Of a stretch of DNA of 64,000 nucleotides, positions 1 through 8,373 are shown piece after piece (within the stretch, counting starts at the first letter, position 1; every line of letters begins with the position of its first letter). The translations under genes and the position numbers were made by a program. Location of the stretch: the NCBI GenBank assembly GCA_963770865.1, contig CAVYRD010000002.1, positions 62,001 to 126,000 on the forward strand, written 5' to 3'. A model generated the notes under the pieces. It worked only from the letters and a program-made list of their open reading frames with translations, had not been told where the DNA came from and did not search any database. The DNA is from Miltoncostaea sp963770865. Lineage in GTDB: Bacteria > Actinomycetota > Thermoleophilia > Miltoncostaeales > Miltoncostaeaceae.

Positions 1-120
1 GCGGACGGCCCCGAGGCGATCCGGGCCCACGCCCGGGCGACCGGGATGCCGGCGACCGAGATCACGCCGGTGGCCGACACGGTGTACGTGCGGCCCGACC
101 CGGTGCCGGCCGCGAGCTGA
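1..120 (+). CDS. C-terminal end of a DUF4242/SCO4226-like protein (partial)
   Basis: The window opens inside a forward reading frame that ends at the TGA at 118-120, so only the last 39 residues are visible. The pattern (PEAIRAHARATGMPA, then TEITPV and a short proline-rich end) resembles the C-terminus of the small DUF4242 (SCO4226-type, proposed nickel-binding) ferredoxin-like proteins. A strong hairpin follows the stop at once, fitting the end of a transcription unit. The family call rests on a short segment and is tentative. Confidence 0.5.
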   Translation, partial: ADGPEAIRAHARATGMPATEITPVADTVYVRPDPVPAAS

Positions 121-126
121 GCGGGG

Positions 127-160
127 AGCGCCGGCGGTCGTGGCATCGACCGCCGGCGCT
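127..160. terminator. Intrinsic-type hairpin after the first gene
   Basis: A perfect 14-bp inverted repeat (AGCGCCGGCGGTCG at 127-140, its complement at 147-160) with a 6-nt loop begins 6 bp after the first stop codon. There is no T-run, as is common for hairpin terminators in very GC-rich actinobacteria. Confidence 0.6.
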
Positions 161-182
161 GTCGCGGCCCAAGGGGCCTACG

Positions 183-3038
183 ATGCCCGGCATGGCCACT
201 CGAACCGCGCTCGTCGGGCGCGAGGCCGAGCGCGCGCGGCTCGACCGCGCGCTGCAGGACGCTGCCCGGAGCCGCGGGGGCCTCGTGCTGCTGTCCGGGG
301 AGGCCGGAGTGGGCAAGACGCGCCTCGCCGAGGAGCTCGCCTCCGCGGCCGGGGGCCCGGTGCTCTCGGGCGCGGCCCGCCAGGGTGCGGCGGCCGCATA
401 CGGACCGGTGGTCGCCGCCTTCCGCTCCCACCTGCGCGGACGGCCGGACGCCCTGGACGGCTGCGGCCCCCTGCGGGCGCACCTGGCGCTGATCCTCCCC
501 GAGCTGGGCGAGGCGGCGGCCTCGGGCGACGGTGCGACGCTCGTCGAGGCGGTCCACGCCGGCCTGGCGCACATCGCCCGCGAGGCGCCCGTGCTGGTGC
601 TCCTAGACGACCTGCAGTGGTCCGACGACGCGACCCTGGAGCTGCTCGCGACCCTGGCCGAGCCGCTCGCCCGGCTCCCGGTGCTGGTGGTCGCCGGCTA
701 CCGCTCCGACGGCCTGTCCCGCGACCACGCCGTGCGCCGCCTGCGCACCGAGTTGCGGCGCGCAGGGCGCCTGGAGGAGCTGGCGCTGGCGCCCCTGGAC
801 CCCGACGGGACCACCGCCCTCCTGGCGCAGGTCCTGCGCGGCGCGCCCTCCCCGGCGCTGACGCGCACGATCCACGATCGCACGCAGGGCGTCCCCTTCT
901 TCGTCGAGGAGCTGGCGCGCGCCCTCCGCGCCACCGGCGCGCTCACCGCGGGCGCCGACGGCCTGGAGCTCTCCGAGGACGGTCAGGTCCCGGTGCCGGA
1001 CACCGTGCGCGACGCGGTGCTGATGGGCGCATCCGAGCTCTCGCGCGACGCGCGGGCGGCGGCGGAGGCGGCCGCCGTCGCCGGCGAGGCGTTCGACCTG
1101 GACGTCGTGGCCGCCGCCGCGAGCGCCTCCGGGCTGGCGGAGCTGGTGGAGCGCGGCGTCATCGCCGAGGACGGCCTCGGCCGCGGCGCGTTCCGCCACG
1201 CGCTGACGCGCGACGCGTTCTACGCCGAGGTGCCCTGGCTCCAGCGCCGGGCGCTCCACCGCCGGATGGCCGAGGCCCTGGAGGCGGGGGGGGCGCGGAG
1301 CGCCGAGGTGGCGACCCACTGGCTCGGCGCCCGCGACGAGGCCCGCGCGCGGGACGCCCTGCTGCGCGCGGCCGACGAGTCGCGCGCGGTGCACGCCCAC
1401 GGCGATGCGGTTCGCGCCGGCCGCCAGGCCCTGGAGCTGTGGCCGGAGGACGACGACGCGGAGAGGCGCATCGCGGCCCTCGGCGCGTACGCCTCGAGCG
1501 CCGAGCTGTCCGGCCACCTGGCCGAGGCGGCGCGGGCCTGGCGCGAGATCAGCGCGCTCGCCGACGGCCAGGGTGCGCGGGAGCGGATGGCCGTCGCCGA
1601 GCGCCGGCTGGCCGCGGTCCACAACCTGACGGGGGATCGCGAGGCGGCCCTGAGCGCCCGGCACACCGCGGCGGAGGCGTTCGCGGCCGCGGGCCGGCAC
1701 GCCGAGTCGGCGGTCGAGCGGCTGGCGATCGCCGAGGCGCAGGTCGCGGGCGCAAGCTATCCGGGCGGGCTCGAGGCGGCGCGGGAGGCCGGGCGGGAGG
1801 CCGCCGCCGCAGGACGACACGACCTCTCCGCCCGGGCGCTCGGCGTGGAGTCCGCGGCGCGCGCGCGGGGCGGCGATCTGCAGGGCGCGCGGGACCGGGC
1901 ACAGGCCGGCCTGGCGCTCGCCCTCGAGCACGGCCCGACCTCGGTCGCGGCGGAGCTCTACCAGCGCCTCGGCGTCGTCATCTACCACGGCGCCGACTAC
2001 CGGAGGGCCGAGACCACCCTCGACACGGCCCTCGAGCTCTGCCGCGGCAGCGACGTGCCCGACGTCGAGCTCGAGACCGTCATCTGCATGGTCTACGTCC
2101 TGCGCGAGTCGGGCGAGTGGGAGCGGTCGGAGGCGCTCGGGCGGGAGCAGATCGCGACCGGCCGGGGCGCGTGGCTGGCAGAGGGACTCATCGGCTCCAT
2201 CCACGGATACCGGGGTCGGTCGGCCTCCGGCCGGCGGCTGCTGTCGGCGTCCCTGGCCGTGGCGACGCGCATCGACCACTTCGTGATGACGATCGACTGC
2301 ACGAGCGCCCTGGCCTGGATCGCGGCGATGGAGGGCGCGCACGAGGAGGCGGCGCGCCTGCACAGGGCCGTGCTCGCCCGCTCGCAGGACAGCGACGACC
2401 ACCACTACGCGGTGCGGGGCCTCCGCAGCGCCGCCTCGTTCCTGGCCCGCCACGGCGACCTGGAGTCGGCCCACGGCTGCGCGAGCGCCCTCACCCGCAT
2501 CGCAGCCGACACGGCGATGCCGGACGCCCTCGCCGCGCTCGCCCACGCGATCGGCGAGATGGCGCTCGCCGATGGCGACGCGGTGCGGGGCGCCGAGCAG
2601 ATGATGCGCGCACTGGAGCTGCACCGCGGCCTCGACATCCCGCTCGACCGCGCCGAGATCGCGCTGCGCGCCGCGGCCGCGCTGGAGGCCGCCGGCGAGC
2701 GCGGGCGCGCCCTCGAGCTGCTGGGGGAGGCCCACCGCACGGCCCGGCGCCTCGGGGCGCGGCCCCTCGCGGTGGAGGCCGCGCGCGAGGCGGCCGCCCT
2801 CGGGCAGCCGCTCAGCCGCCGGGCCGCCGCCGACGCGGAGGGCGGGGGGCTCTCGCGGCGCGAGCTCGAGGTGGTCCGTCTCGTCGCCGCCGGCAGCACC
2901 AACCGCGAGATCGCCACGGCGCTGGTCCTCAGCCCGCGGACCGTCAACATGCACGTGCGCAACCTGCTCCGCAAGCTCGACTCGCGCTCCCGGGTGGACG
3001 CCGCCCGGCGGGCGGGGGAGCTCGGCCTGCTGACATAG
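183..3038 (+). CDS. LAL-type LuxR-family transcriptional regulator with AAA ATPase domain
   Basis: A 951-residue regulator of the LAL (large ATP-binding LuxR) type. The Walker A motif GEAGVGKT lies at residues 39-46 and a Walker B-like stretch (LVLLDDLQWSDD) near 140. The middle is a long alpha-helical, TPR-like sensor region rich in Ala, Arg and Glu. The last ~65 residues form a GerE/LuxR helix-turn-helix (SRRELEVVRLVAAGSTNREI, then SPRTVNMHVRNLLRKL). ATP or ligand binding presumably gates DNA binding by the C-terminal domain. The ATG at 183 is preferred because AAGGGG lies 6 bp upstream; a second ATG is at 192. It stands alone, so its targets cannot be read from context. The family is certain, the ligand unknown. 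Confidence 0.9.
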   Translation: MPGMATRTALVGREAERARLDRALQDAARSRGGLVLLSGEAGVGKTRLAEELASAAGGPVLSGAARQGAAAAYGPVVAAFRSHLRGRPDALDGCGPLRAHLALILPELGEAAASGDGATLVEAVHAGLAHIAREAPVLVLLDDLQWSDDATLELLATLAEPLARLPVLVVAGYRSDGLSRDHAVRRLRTELRRAGRLEELALAPLDPDGTTALLAQVLRGAPSPALTRTIHDRTQGVPFFVEELARALRATGALTAGADGLELSEDGQVPVPDTVRDAVLMGASELSRDARAAAEAAAVAGEAFDLDVVAAAASASGLAELVERGVIAEDGLGRGAFRHALTRDAFYAEVPWLQRRALHRRMAEALEAGGARSAEVATHWLGARDEARARDALLRAADESRAVHAHGDAVRAGRQALELWPEDDDAERRIAALGAYASSAELSGHLAEAARAWREISALADGQGARERMAVAERRLAAVHNLTGDREAALSARHTAAEAFAAAGRHAESAVERLAIAEAQVAGASYPGGLEAAREAGREAAAAGRHDLSARALGVESAARARGGDLQGARDRAQAGLALALEHGPTSVAAELYQRLGVVIYHGADYRRAETTLDTALELCRGSDVPDVELETVICMVYVLRESGEWERSEALGREQIATGRGAWLAEGLIGSIHGYRGRSASGRRLLSASLAVATRIDHFVMTIDCTSALAWIAAMEGAHEEAARLHRAVLARSQDSDDHHYAVRGLRSAASFLARHGDLESAHGCASALTRIAADTAMPDALAALAHAIGEMALADGDAVRGAEQMMRALELHRGLDIPLDRAEIALRAAAALEAAGERGRALELLGEAHRTARRLGARPLAVEAAREAAALGQPLSRRAAADAEGGGLSRRELEVVRLVAAGSTNREIATALVLSPRTVNMHVRNLLRKLDSRSRVDAARRAGELGLLT

Positions 3039-3114
3039 GGCGGGGACCTGTCGATCCGCTGGCATCCCGTTCGTCTCAGGGGGGACCATGTCCACAGCTG
3101 CCGAGGAGGACGCC

Positions 3115-3459
3115 GTGAAGTACCTGCTCCAGATCTACGAGAACATCACCCGCGACGAGTACGCCGCCATGCCCGAGGACGAGCAGCGGCGCCTGTGGGG
3201 CGAGTGGGCCGCGATCCGCGAGGCGCCCGGCGTGACGGTGGGGGTCGAGATGGCCGACCCGTCGACCGCGACGACCGTCCGAGTGAGGGACGGCGCCACG
3301 CTGACGACCGACGGCCCCTTCCCGGAGACCAAGGAGGCGCTCGGCGGCTACCTGCTGCTGGAGGCCGACGACCTCGACGCCGCGATCGCTTTCGCCGCGC
3401 GCATCCCCACCGCGCGCATGGGCGGGGCCATCGAGGTGCGCCCGGTGGTGGAGCGCTGA
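3115..3459 (+). CDS. YCII/DGPF-domain protein, partner of ECF42 sigma
   Basis: A small YCII-related (DGPF) protein of 114 residues if started at the GTG at 3115. The sequence then begins VKYLLQIYENI, which matches the usual MKYLLLIY start of the family, and GAGGAGG at 3103-3109 lies 5 bp upstream. An ATG at 3088 would add nine non-conserved residues. The signature DGPF sits in TTDGPFPETKEALGGY. DGPF proteins are the characteristic neighbours of ECF42 sigma factors, and that sigma gene follows with overlapping ends. YCII proteins share a ferredoxin-like fold with a proposed catalytic or ligand role; the exact function is unknown. Confidence 0.88.
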   Translation: MKYLLQIYENITRDEYAAMPEDEQRRLWGEWAAIREAPGVTVGVEMADPSTATTVRVRDGATLTTDGPFPETKEALGGYLLLEADDLDAAIAFAARIPTARMGGAIEVRPVVER

Positions 3460-4616
3460 TCGAGCAGGCCTTCCGGGACCACTGGGGGCGCGTCGTCGCA
3501 TCCCTGATCGGCCTCTTCGGCGACTTCGACCTCGCCGAGGAGGCCGCGCAGGAGGCCTTCGCGATCGCCGCGCGGCGTTGGCCGGCCGAGGGGGCGCCGT
3601 CCGCGCCGGGCGCGTGGCTCGTGATGACGGCGCGCAACCACGCGATCGACCGGCTGCGCCGCGAGCGCCGGCTGACCGAGAAGACCCGGCTGCTCGACCG
3701 CCCGGCGGCCGTGGAGGACGAGGTGGACGACAGGGTGTTCCCCGACGAGAGGCTCGAGTTGATCTTCACCTGCTGCCACCCGGCGCTGGCCGTGGAGGCG
3801 CAGGTGGCGCTCACCCTGCGGACGCTCGGCGGGATGGGCACGCCGGAGATCGCCCGCGCGTTTCTCGTGCCGGAGGCGACGATGGCCCAGCGCCTGGTGC
3901 GCGCCAAGCGCAAGATCCGCGCGGCGGGTGTCCCGTTCCGCACGCCGCCGCCGGAGCTGCTGCCCGATCGGCTCGGCGCCGTGCTGGCCGTCGTCTACCT
4001 GATCTTCAACGAGGGCTACGACGGCCGCGGCGGCCTGGCCGACGAGGCGATCCGCCTGGGCGTGGCCCTCGTGGAGCTGATGCCCGACGAGGCCGAGGTC
4101 GCCGGCCTCATGGCCCTGATGCTGCTGCACGACTCACGCCGGGGGGCGCGGCTGCGCGACGGCGACCTGGTGCTCCTGGCCGACCAGGACCGCGCGCTCT
4201 GGGACCGGGGACGGATCGACACCGGGCGCCGGCAGCTCGACCGGGCGCTCGCGACGGGCGGCCGCGGCCCCTATGTCGTCCAGGCGGCGATCGCCTCGCT
4301 CCACGCCGAGGACGCGCCCGACTGGCCGCAGATCGCCGCCCTCTACGGGGAGCTGCAGCGGCTCACCGGCTCGCCCGTCGTGGCGCTGAACCGGGCGGTC
4401 GCGGTGGCCGAGGCCGAGGGCCTCGACGCGGGGCTGTCCGCGATGGACGCCCTCCAGGGGCTCGACGACTACCACTACCTCCACGCCGCGCGCGCCGACC
4501 TGCTGCGCCGCCTCGGGCGCACCGAGGAGGCGCGCGACGCGTACGCCCGCGCGCTCGGGCTGGCCCGCGCCGAGCCCGAGCGGCGCTTCCTGGAGGGTCG
4601 GCTCGCGGCCCTCTGA
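3456..4616 (+). CDS. ECF42-type RNA polymerase sigma factor with C-terminal DUF6596/TPR region
   Basis: An ECF sigma factor of about 386 residues. Sigma region 2 (FRDHWGRVVASLIGLFGDFD and AEEAAQEAFAIAARRW) and region 4 (LRTLGGMGTPEIARAFLVPE) are followed by ~200 residues of helical DUF6596/TPR-like extension (VYLIFNEGY, LNRAVAVAEAEG, DYHYLHAARADLLRRLG). This layout and the upstream DGPF gene define ECF42, a group whose C-terminal extension replaces a classic anti-sigma factor. The start is odd: conserved sequence begins right at the DGPF stop, yet no in-frame ATG, GTG or TTG lies there. CTG at 3456, overlapping the upstream TGA and preceded by GGTGGTGGAG, is the best candidate, implying translational coupling. 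Family certain, start uncertain. Confidence 0.85.
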   Translation: MIEQAFRDHWGRVVASLIGLFGDFDLAEEAAQEAFAIAARRWPAEGAPSAPGAWLVMTARNHAIDRLRRERRLTEKTRLLDRPAAVEDEVDDRVFPDERLELIFTCCHPALAVEAQVALTLRTLGGMGTPEIARAFLVPEATMAQRLVRAKRKIRAAGVPFRTPPPELLPDRLGAVLAVVYLIFNEGYDGRGGLADEAIRLGVALVELMPDEAEVAGLMALMLLHDSRRGARLRDGDLVLLADQDRALWDRGRIDTGRRQLDRALATGGRGPYVVQAAIASLHAEDAPDWPQIAALYGELQRLTGSPVVALNRAVAVAEAEGLDAGLSAMDALQGLDDYHYLHAARADLLRRLGRTEEARDAYARALGLARAEPERRFLEGRLAAL

Positions 4617-4647
4617 CCGATCGGCCGGCGTCCGTCCGGCCGATCGG
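4617..4647. terminator. Bidirectional hairpin between convergent sigma genes
   Basis: A perfect 12-bp inverted repeat (CCGATCGGCCGG, 7-nt loop CGTCCGT, CCGGCCGATCGG) fills the gap between the convergent sigma genes. It can serve both strands. Confidence 0.65.
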
Positions 4648-4657
4648 CCGATGGCGC

Positions 4658-5613
4658 TCAGCCCTCCGGAAGCACCTGCGGCAGGCCGAAGGCCGGGAAG
4701 AGGGCGTACCCGAAGGTCGTGATCTCGGCGATCGCTCCGGCGTGGACGCGCAGGACGTCGAGCTTGAAGGTCCGGAAGGCCGTGTCGCCGGCCGGCGCAG
4801 GTAGCTGGCGGCGGCGGGCATCCGGTTCGCTGAGGTCGGCAGCAGACGCCAGTCGCCGTCGCGCTCCGGGCCGAAGGCGCGCGCGATCAGCCCGCCGACC
4901 ATGTCCAGCCCGTCGAAGACCGCCGGCAGCGGCGGCATCGTGACGCGGATGTCCTGCGCCGCGATCGCCAGGGCGGCCGCCGCGTCGCAGCGCTCGTGCG
5001 CGTCGATGAAGCGCGCGAGCAGGTCGCGCTCCTCGGCGCCGGGCCGGCCGGCCGACCACTCGGCGCGGCGGCCGCGCAGATGGCGCCGCATCGTCTCGCG
5101 CGCCCGCTGCAGCGCGCTGTTGACGGCGGGGCCGCTCGTGCCGAGCATCTCCGCGGTCTCGGCGGCGGACCACCCGAGCACGTCGCGCGCGACGAGCGCC
5201 GCGCGCTGGCGCGGCGGCAGCAGCTGGAGGGCGGCGAGGAACAGCAGCTCGATCGTCTCGCGCTCCACGGCCTGCTGGTCGGGCCCGTCCCCGCCGGCCG
5301 CGACCTCGTCGAGGAGGACGTCCGGGTACGGCTGCAGCCACGGCACCTCCGCGAGCGACCCGCCGCCCCCGTGGCGGCGGGCGGGGTGGCGCCGGGAGTC
5401 GATGCAGACGTTGGTGGCGATGCGGTAGAGCCACGCCCGCCCCGCCGCGCCGTCGAAGCCGGCCCGCCCCCGCCACGCGCGCAGGAACGTCTCCTGGACC
5501 GCGTCCTCGGCCTCCTCGAACGAGGCGAGCATGCGGTAGCAGTGGACGTGCAGCTCGCGCCGGTGACGCTGCGTGAGCGCTTCGAACGAGGCCGCGCCGG
5601 TCGTCGCGGTCAC
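4658..5613 (-). pseudogene. ECF sigma factor with SnoaL-like C-terminal domain, broken by one frameshift
   Basis: Read with one corrected base this is an ECF sigma factor of ~318 residues. Region 2 (HCYRMLASFEEAEDAVQETF), region 4 (LPPRQRAALVARDVLGWSAA) and a C-terminal SnoaL/NTF2-like domain (RFIDAHERCDAAAALAIAAQ) are all present. The frame breaks at about 4789-4791. Upstream it reads ANRMPAAASYLRRP; downstream, in another frame, it continues GDTAFRTFKLDVLRV to FPAFGLPQVLPEG. One missing base in the Pro codon restores YLRRPGDTAF, so a 1-nt deletion, real or a sequencing error, explains it. The GTG at 5613 overlaps the TGA of the upstream VOC gene (GTGA), so the two are coupled. SnoaL-carrying sigmas are usually regulated by that domain rather than by an anti-sigma. 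Confidence 0.8.
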
Positions 5614-6029
5614 GGTCGCTGCCCCCGGGCCACCTCCTGCACCAGCCACGTGTTGCCGTCGAGATCGTCGAAGGAGAGGAACGTGGCGTAGTCGCGCCGC
5701 TCGGGGTCGAGCCCGTCCGCCCTCCCCTGCGCGCCGAAGTGGAACGGCTCGCCGACCGCCACCCCGCGCGCCGCCAGCTCGGCGCGCGCCGCCTCGATGT
5801 CGGTCACGATCAGGTGGAGCCCCTTGGCGGAGCCCGGCGCCACGGTGGTGATGCCGACGCCGATCGCTATCGAGCAGGCCGATCCGGGCGGCGTGAGCTG
5901 GACGACGCGGAAGTCGTCCCCCGCGCGGTGGTCGACGTCCAGGTGGAAGCCGACCCGCTCCTCGTAGAACTCCTTCGCCCGATCCACGTCCGACACCGGC
6001 AGGACCACCAGCTCGAGCTTCATGTCCAT
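5610..6029 (-). CDS. VOC (glyoxalase/bleomycin resistance) family protein
   Basis: A 139-residue single-domain VOC protein with the typical opening KLELVVLPVSDVDRAKEFYE, the motif GVGFHLDVDHRAGDDFRVVQ and the ending TFLSFDDLDGNTWLVQEV. VOC proteins bind a divalent metal through His/Glu residues and act on or sequester small molecules; the substrate cannot be read here. It is first in a two-gene leftward operon with the SnoaL-type ECF sigma and overlaps that gene by 4 bp, which suggests a shared response. The start could be either of two Met codons two residues apart (6029 or 6023). Confidence 0.85.
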   Translation of the reverse strand: MDMKLELVVLPVSDVDRAKEFYEERVGFHLDVDHRAGDDFRVVQLTPPGSACSIAIGVGITTVAPGSAKGLHLIVTDIEAARAELAARGVAVGEPFHFGAQGRADGLDPERRDYATFLSFDDLDGNTWLVQEVARGQRP

Positions 6030-6087
6030 GATCCGTCCCTCCCTCGGGTTGCGTCGATGGTGCCCTACGGGAGGTGGAACGTCGCAC

Positions 6088-6127
6088 GCCCCCGGAACTC
6101 ATCGGTGTGCCGATGAGTTCCGGGGGC
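6088..6127. repeat. Perfect 18-bp-arm palindromic hairpin
   Basis: GCCCCCGGAACTCATCGG at 6088-6105 and its exact reverse complement at 6110-6127 flank a TGTG loop. It lies between the divergent VOC and ClC genes, so a terminator role is not obvious. It could be an operator, an RNA structure in the VOC leader, or one copy of a dispersed palindromic element. Confidence 0.75.
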
Positions 6128-6266
6128 GGGGTGCCCGGCCAGCGCTCCTGGACCGCCGGGGTCCGCGGGGACCGGGCGTCGGCTGCGAGGCCCCGGATGC
6201 TCCGCCGCCGCGCCGCCGGCTTCCGCCGGGTCCCCGTGTCAGGTGCGCGACACATCGCCCGCGTGG

Positions 6267-6287
6267 GAACATCGTTATACGATGTTC
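6267..6287. promoter_or_regulatory. Palindromic operator overlapping the ClC start (MarR-type, site 1)
   Basis: GAACATCG-TTATA-CGATGTTC: 8-bp arms with a 5-bp spacer. The core ACATCGTnnTACGATRT recurs at 7944-7960 before the next gene, two genes upstream of a marR gene. It overlaps the annotated ClC ATG, so the ClC message is either leaderless or starts at the GTG at 6336. Confidence 0.6.
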
Positions 6288-7913
6288 TCCCGGAGACCCC
6301 GTCGGCCGGCCCCGCCCCCGCTCGCCGACTTCGGCGTGACGCGCGACGTCTGGCTGCTCGTGGCCCTCGCGATCCCGATCGGCGGGGCGGCGGCCCTCGT
6401 GGCCCTGGCGCTTCTCGACGGCGTCGGGCTCGTCACCAACGCCCTCTACTTCGGGCGCCTGAGCACCGACCTGGTCTCGCCGGCCGACGCCGACCTCGGG
6501 CCCGCGAGCGTGCTGATCCCGGTCGCGGGCGGCCTGGTCGTCGGGCTGATGGCGCGCTTCGGCTCCGAGGGGATCCGCGGCCACGGCATCCCCGAGGCGA
6601 TGGAGAACATCCTCGTGCGCGGCAGCCGGGTGAGCCCGCGCCTGGCCGTGCTGAAGCCGCTGTCGAGCGTGATCAGCATCGGCAGCGGCGGCCCCTTCGG
6701 CGCCGAGGGCCCGATCATCCTCACCGGCGGCGCGCTCGGCTCGCTCGTCGCCCAGCGCGTCCACCTCTCCTCGACCGAGCGCAAGACGCTGCTGGTGGCG
6801 GGCGCGGCGGGGGGCATGAGCGGCGTCTTCGGCACGCCCGTGGCCGCGACGTTGCTGGCGGTCGAGCTGCTGCTGTTCGAGTGGCGGCCGCGATCGATGG
6901 TGCCGGCCGCCGCGGCGGCGGCGACGGCGGCCGCGGTGCGGATCGCGCTCGCCGACGGCGGCCACATCGCCCCCGCGCCCCTCTTCCCCGTGCCGGTCCA
7001 CCCGCCGCTCGGCGAGGCCGGCCTGCTCGGGGCGCTCGTCGTCGGGGTGGCCGGCGGCGTGATGGCCTGGGTGATGACCGGCGCCGTGTACGGCGCGGAG
7101 GACTCCTTCGCCCGGCTGCCGATCCACTGGACCTGGTGGCCGGCCATCGGCGGCCTGGTGGTGGGCGTCGGCGGCCTGGTCGAGCCACGGGCGCTGGGCG
7201 TCGGTTACGACACGCTGGCCGACCAGCTCGCGGGGCGCATGGCAGTCTCGGCCCTCATCGGCTTCGTCATCGTGAAGCTGGTCATCTGGTCGATCGCCCT
7301 CGGCTCGGGCACGAGCGGCGGGGTGCTCGCGCCGCTGCTTCTGATCGGCGCCGGGGTGGGAGGGGTGCTCAGCCCGGTGCTGCCCGGCGGCTCCATCGCG
7401 GTCTGGTGCCTGCTCGGCATGGCCGCGTCGCTGGCGGGCGTGATGCGCTCGCCCTTCACCGCGGTGATCTTCGCCGTGGAGCTGACCCACGACACCAACG
7501 CCCTGCTGCCGCTGCTGATCGCGGCGACGGCCGCCCACCTCATGAGCGTCCTGCTGCTTCGCCGCTCGATCCTCACCGAGAAGGTGGCCCGCCGCGGGGT
7601 CCACGTCTCGCGCGAGTACGCGTCCGACCCTCTCGAGGCGCTGCGCGTGCGCGAGGTGATGCGCACCGACCTCGCGTCGGCGCTCCCGGTGCCCGGCCCC
7701 AACGGCGACGGCCCGCTGACGGCCCACCCGGACGAGACCCTGCGCCGCGCGGCCGACCGGATGGCCGAGCACGGCCTGGAGGCGCTGCCGGTGGTCGGCG
7801 ACGACCCGGACCGCATCGTGGGCGTGATCACCCCGCTCGACCTGTTCCGCGCCCACGTCCGCGCCCGGCGCGAGGAGGTCCACCGCGAGCGGGGCATCGG
7901 CCCGCCGGTTTGA
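6282..7913 (+). CDS. ClC-family chloride channel/transporter with C-terminal CBS pair
   Basis: A 543-residue ClC protein (from ATG 6282) with about ten hydrophobic helices, then a cytoplasmic CBS pair. Conserved ion-pathway segments are visible: GHGIPEAMENIL, GSGGPFGAEGPII (the Glu of GAEGP corresponds to the gating glutamate) and GSGTSGGVLAPLLLIGAGVG. The CBS region spans about the last 110 residues (LRVREVMRTDL and GLEALPVVGDDPDRIVGVIT) and could sense nucleotides. ClC proteins move chloride through the membrane, either as channels or as Cl-/H+ exchangers. A palindromic operator overlaps the ATG, so GTG 6336 is a credible alternative start. A GTG at 6243 would add 13 unconserved residues. 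Probably controlled by the MarR regulator two genes downstream. Confidence 0.9.
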   Translation: MFSRRPRRPAPPPLADFGVTRDVWLLVALAIPIGGAAALVALALLDGVGLVTNALYFGRLSTDLVSPADADLGPASVLIPVAGGLVVGLMARFGSEGIRGHGIPEAMENILVRGSRVSPRLAVLKPLSSVISIGSGGPFGAEGPIILTGGALGSLVAQRVHLSSTERKTLLVAGAAGGMSGVFGTPVAATLLAVELLLFEWRPRSMVPAAAAAATAAAVRIALADGGHIAPAPLFPVPVHPPLGEAGLLGALVVGVAGGVMAWVMTGAVYGAEDSFARLPIHWTWWPAIGGLVVGVGGLVEPRALGVGYDTLADQLAGRMAVSALIGFVIVKLVIWSIALGSGTSGGVLAPLLLIGAGVGGVLSPVLPGGSIAVWCLLGMAASLAGVMRSPFTAVIFAVELTHDTNALLPLLIAATAAHLMSVLLLRRSILTEKVARRGVHVSREYASDPLEALRVREVMRTDLASALPVPGPNGDGPLTAHPDETLRRAADRMAEHGLEALPVVGDDPDRIVGVITPLDLFRAHVRARREEVHRERGIGPPV

Positions 7914-7943
7914 CCCCTCGCCTCGGAGGGGTACCATCCATTT

Positions 7944-7960
7944 ACATCGTAGTACGATAT
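7944..7960. promoter_or_regulatory. Palindromic operator (MarR-type, site 2)
   Basis: ACATCGT-AG-TACGATAT, 15 bp before the ATG at 7975. It shares the pattern ACATCGTnnTACGATRT with site 1 at 6268-6286. Two near-identical palindromes within 1.7 kb, next to a marR gene, support a common operator. Confidence 0.6.
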
Positions 7961-7974
7961 GAAAGGACGGAGTC

Positions 7975-8361
7975 ATGGCGACGACGGAGCTCACGACCAA
8001 GATCGTGGGGTACCAGGCGCGCGAGGCCGACGGCAGGACCGTGGTGGGCGAGGTGGAGGGCGTTCGCCCGCGCGGCGTGCGCATCCACAAGATCCCGGGC
8101 CACCCCGGCCGCCACGGCTACCTGCCCGCCGAGGCGATCGAGCGGATCGACGGGGCCACCGACGTCATCGTGCTGCGGTCCGGCGTCACCGGCGAGGGCG
8201 TCGCGGGCGCCCCGCCCCCGCCCGACGAGAGCCCGGACGGCTGGCACATGAGCGACGACTGGTGGGCCGACCTCCTCGGCCACTTCGGCCTCTACTCGCC
8301 GGAGGGCCGCGGCGACGGCCCGTACCTCCACACCGGCGCCGGTAGCCGGTCGCCGAAGTAA
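7975..8361 (+). CDS. Small uncharacterised protein, PRC-barrel/DUF2171-like
   Basis: A 128-residue soluble protein with no signal peptide or membrane segment. The first ~75 residues look like a small beta-barrel (TKIVGYQAREADGRTVVGEV, GYLPAEAIERIDGATDVIVL), reminiscent of PRC-barrel or DUF2171 domains that bind at surfaces or assist complex assembly. The tail is acidic and aromatic (DDWWADLLGHFGLYSPEG), with no recognised motif. The start is firm: a purine-rich site (AAAGGACGGAG) precedes the ATG. It lies between the ClC gene and a marR gene and has its own copy of the palindromic operator, suggesting induction together with ClC. Function unknown. Confidence 0.7.
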   Translation: MATTELTTKIVGYQAREADGRTVVGEVEGVRPRGVRIHKIPGHPGRHGYLPAEAIERIDGATDVIVLRSGVTGEGVAGAPPPPDESPDGWHMSDDWWADLLGHFGLYSPEGRGDGPYLHTGAGSRSPK

Positions 8362-8373
8362 CCTGCAGGTGCG

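Noticed and set aside
140..3118. Long open frames overlapping the LuxR gene on both strands
   Set aside because: They are Arg/Pro/Gly-rich shadow translations typical of very high GC DNA; only the frame at 183-3038 has Walker and HTH motifs.
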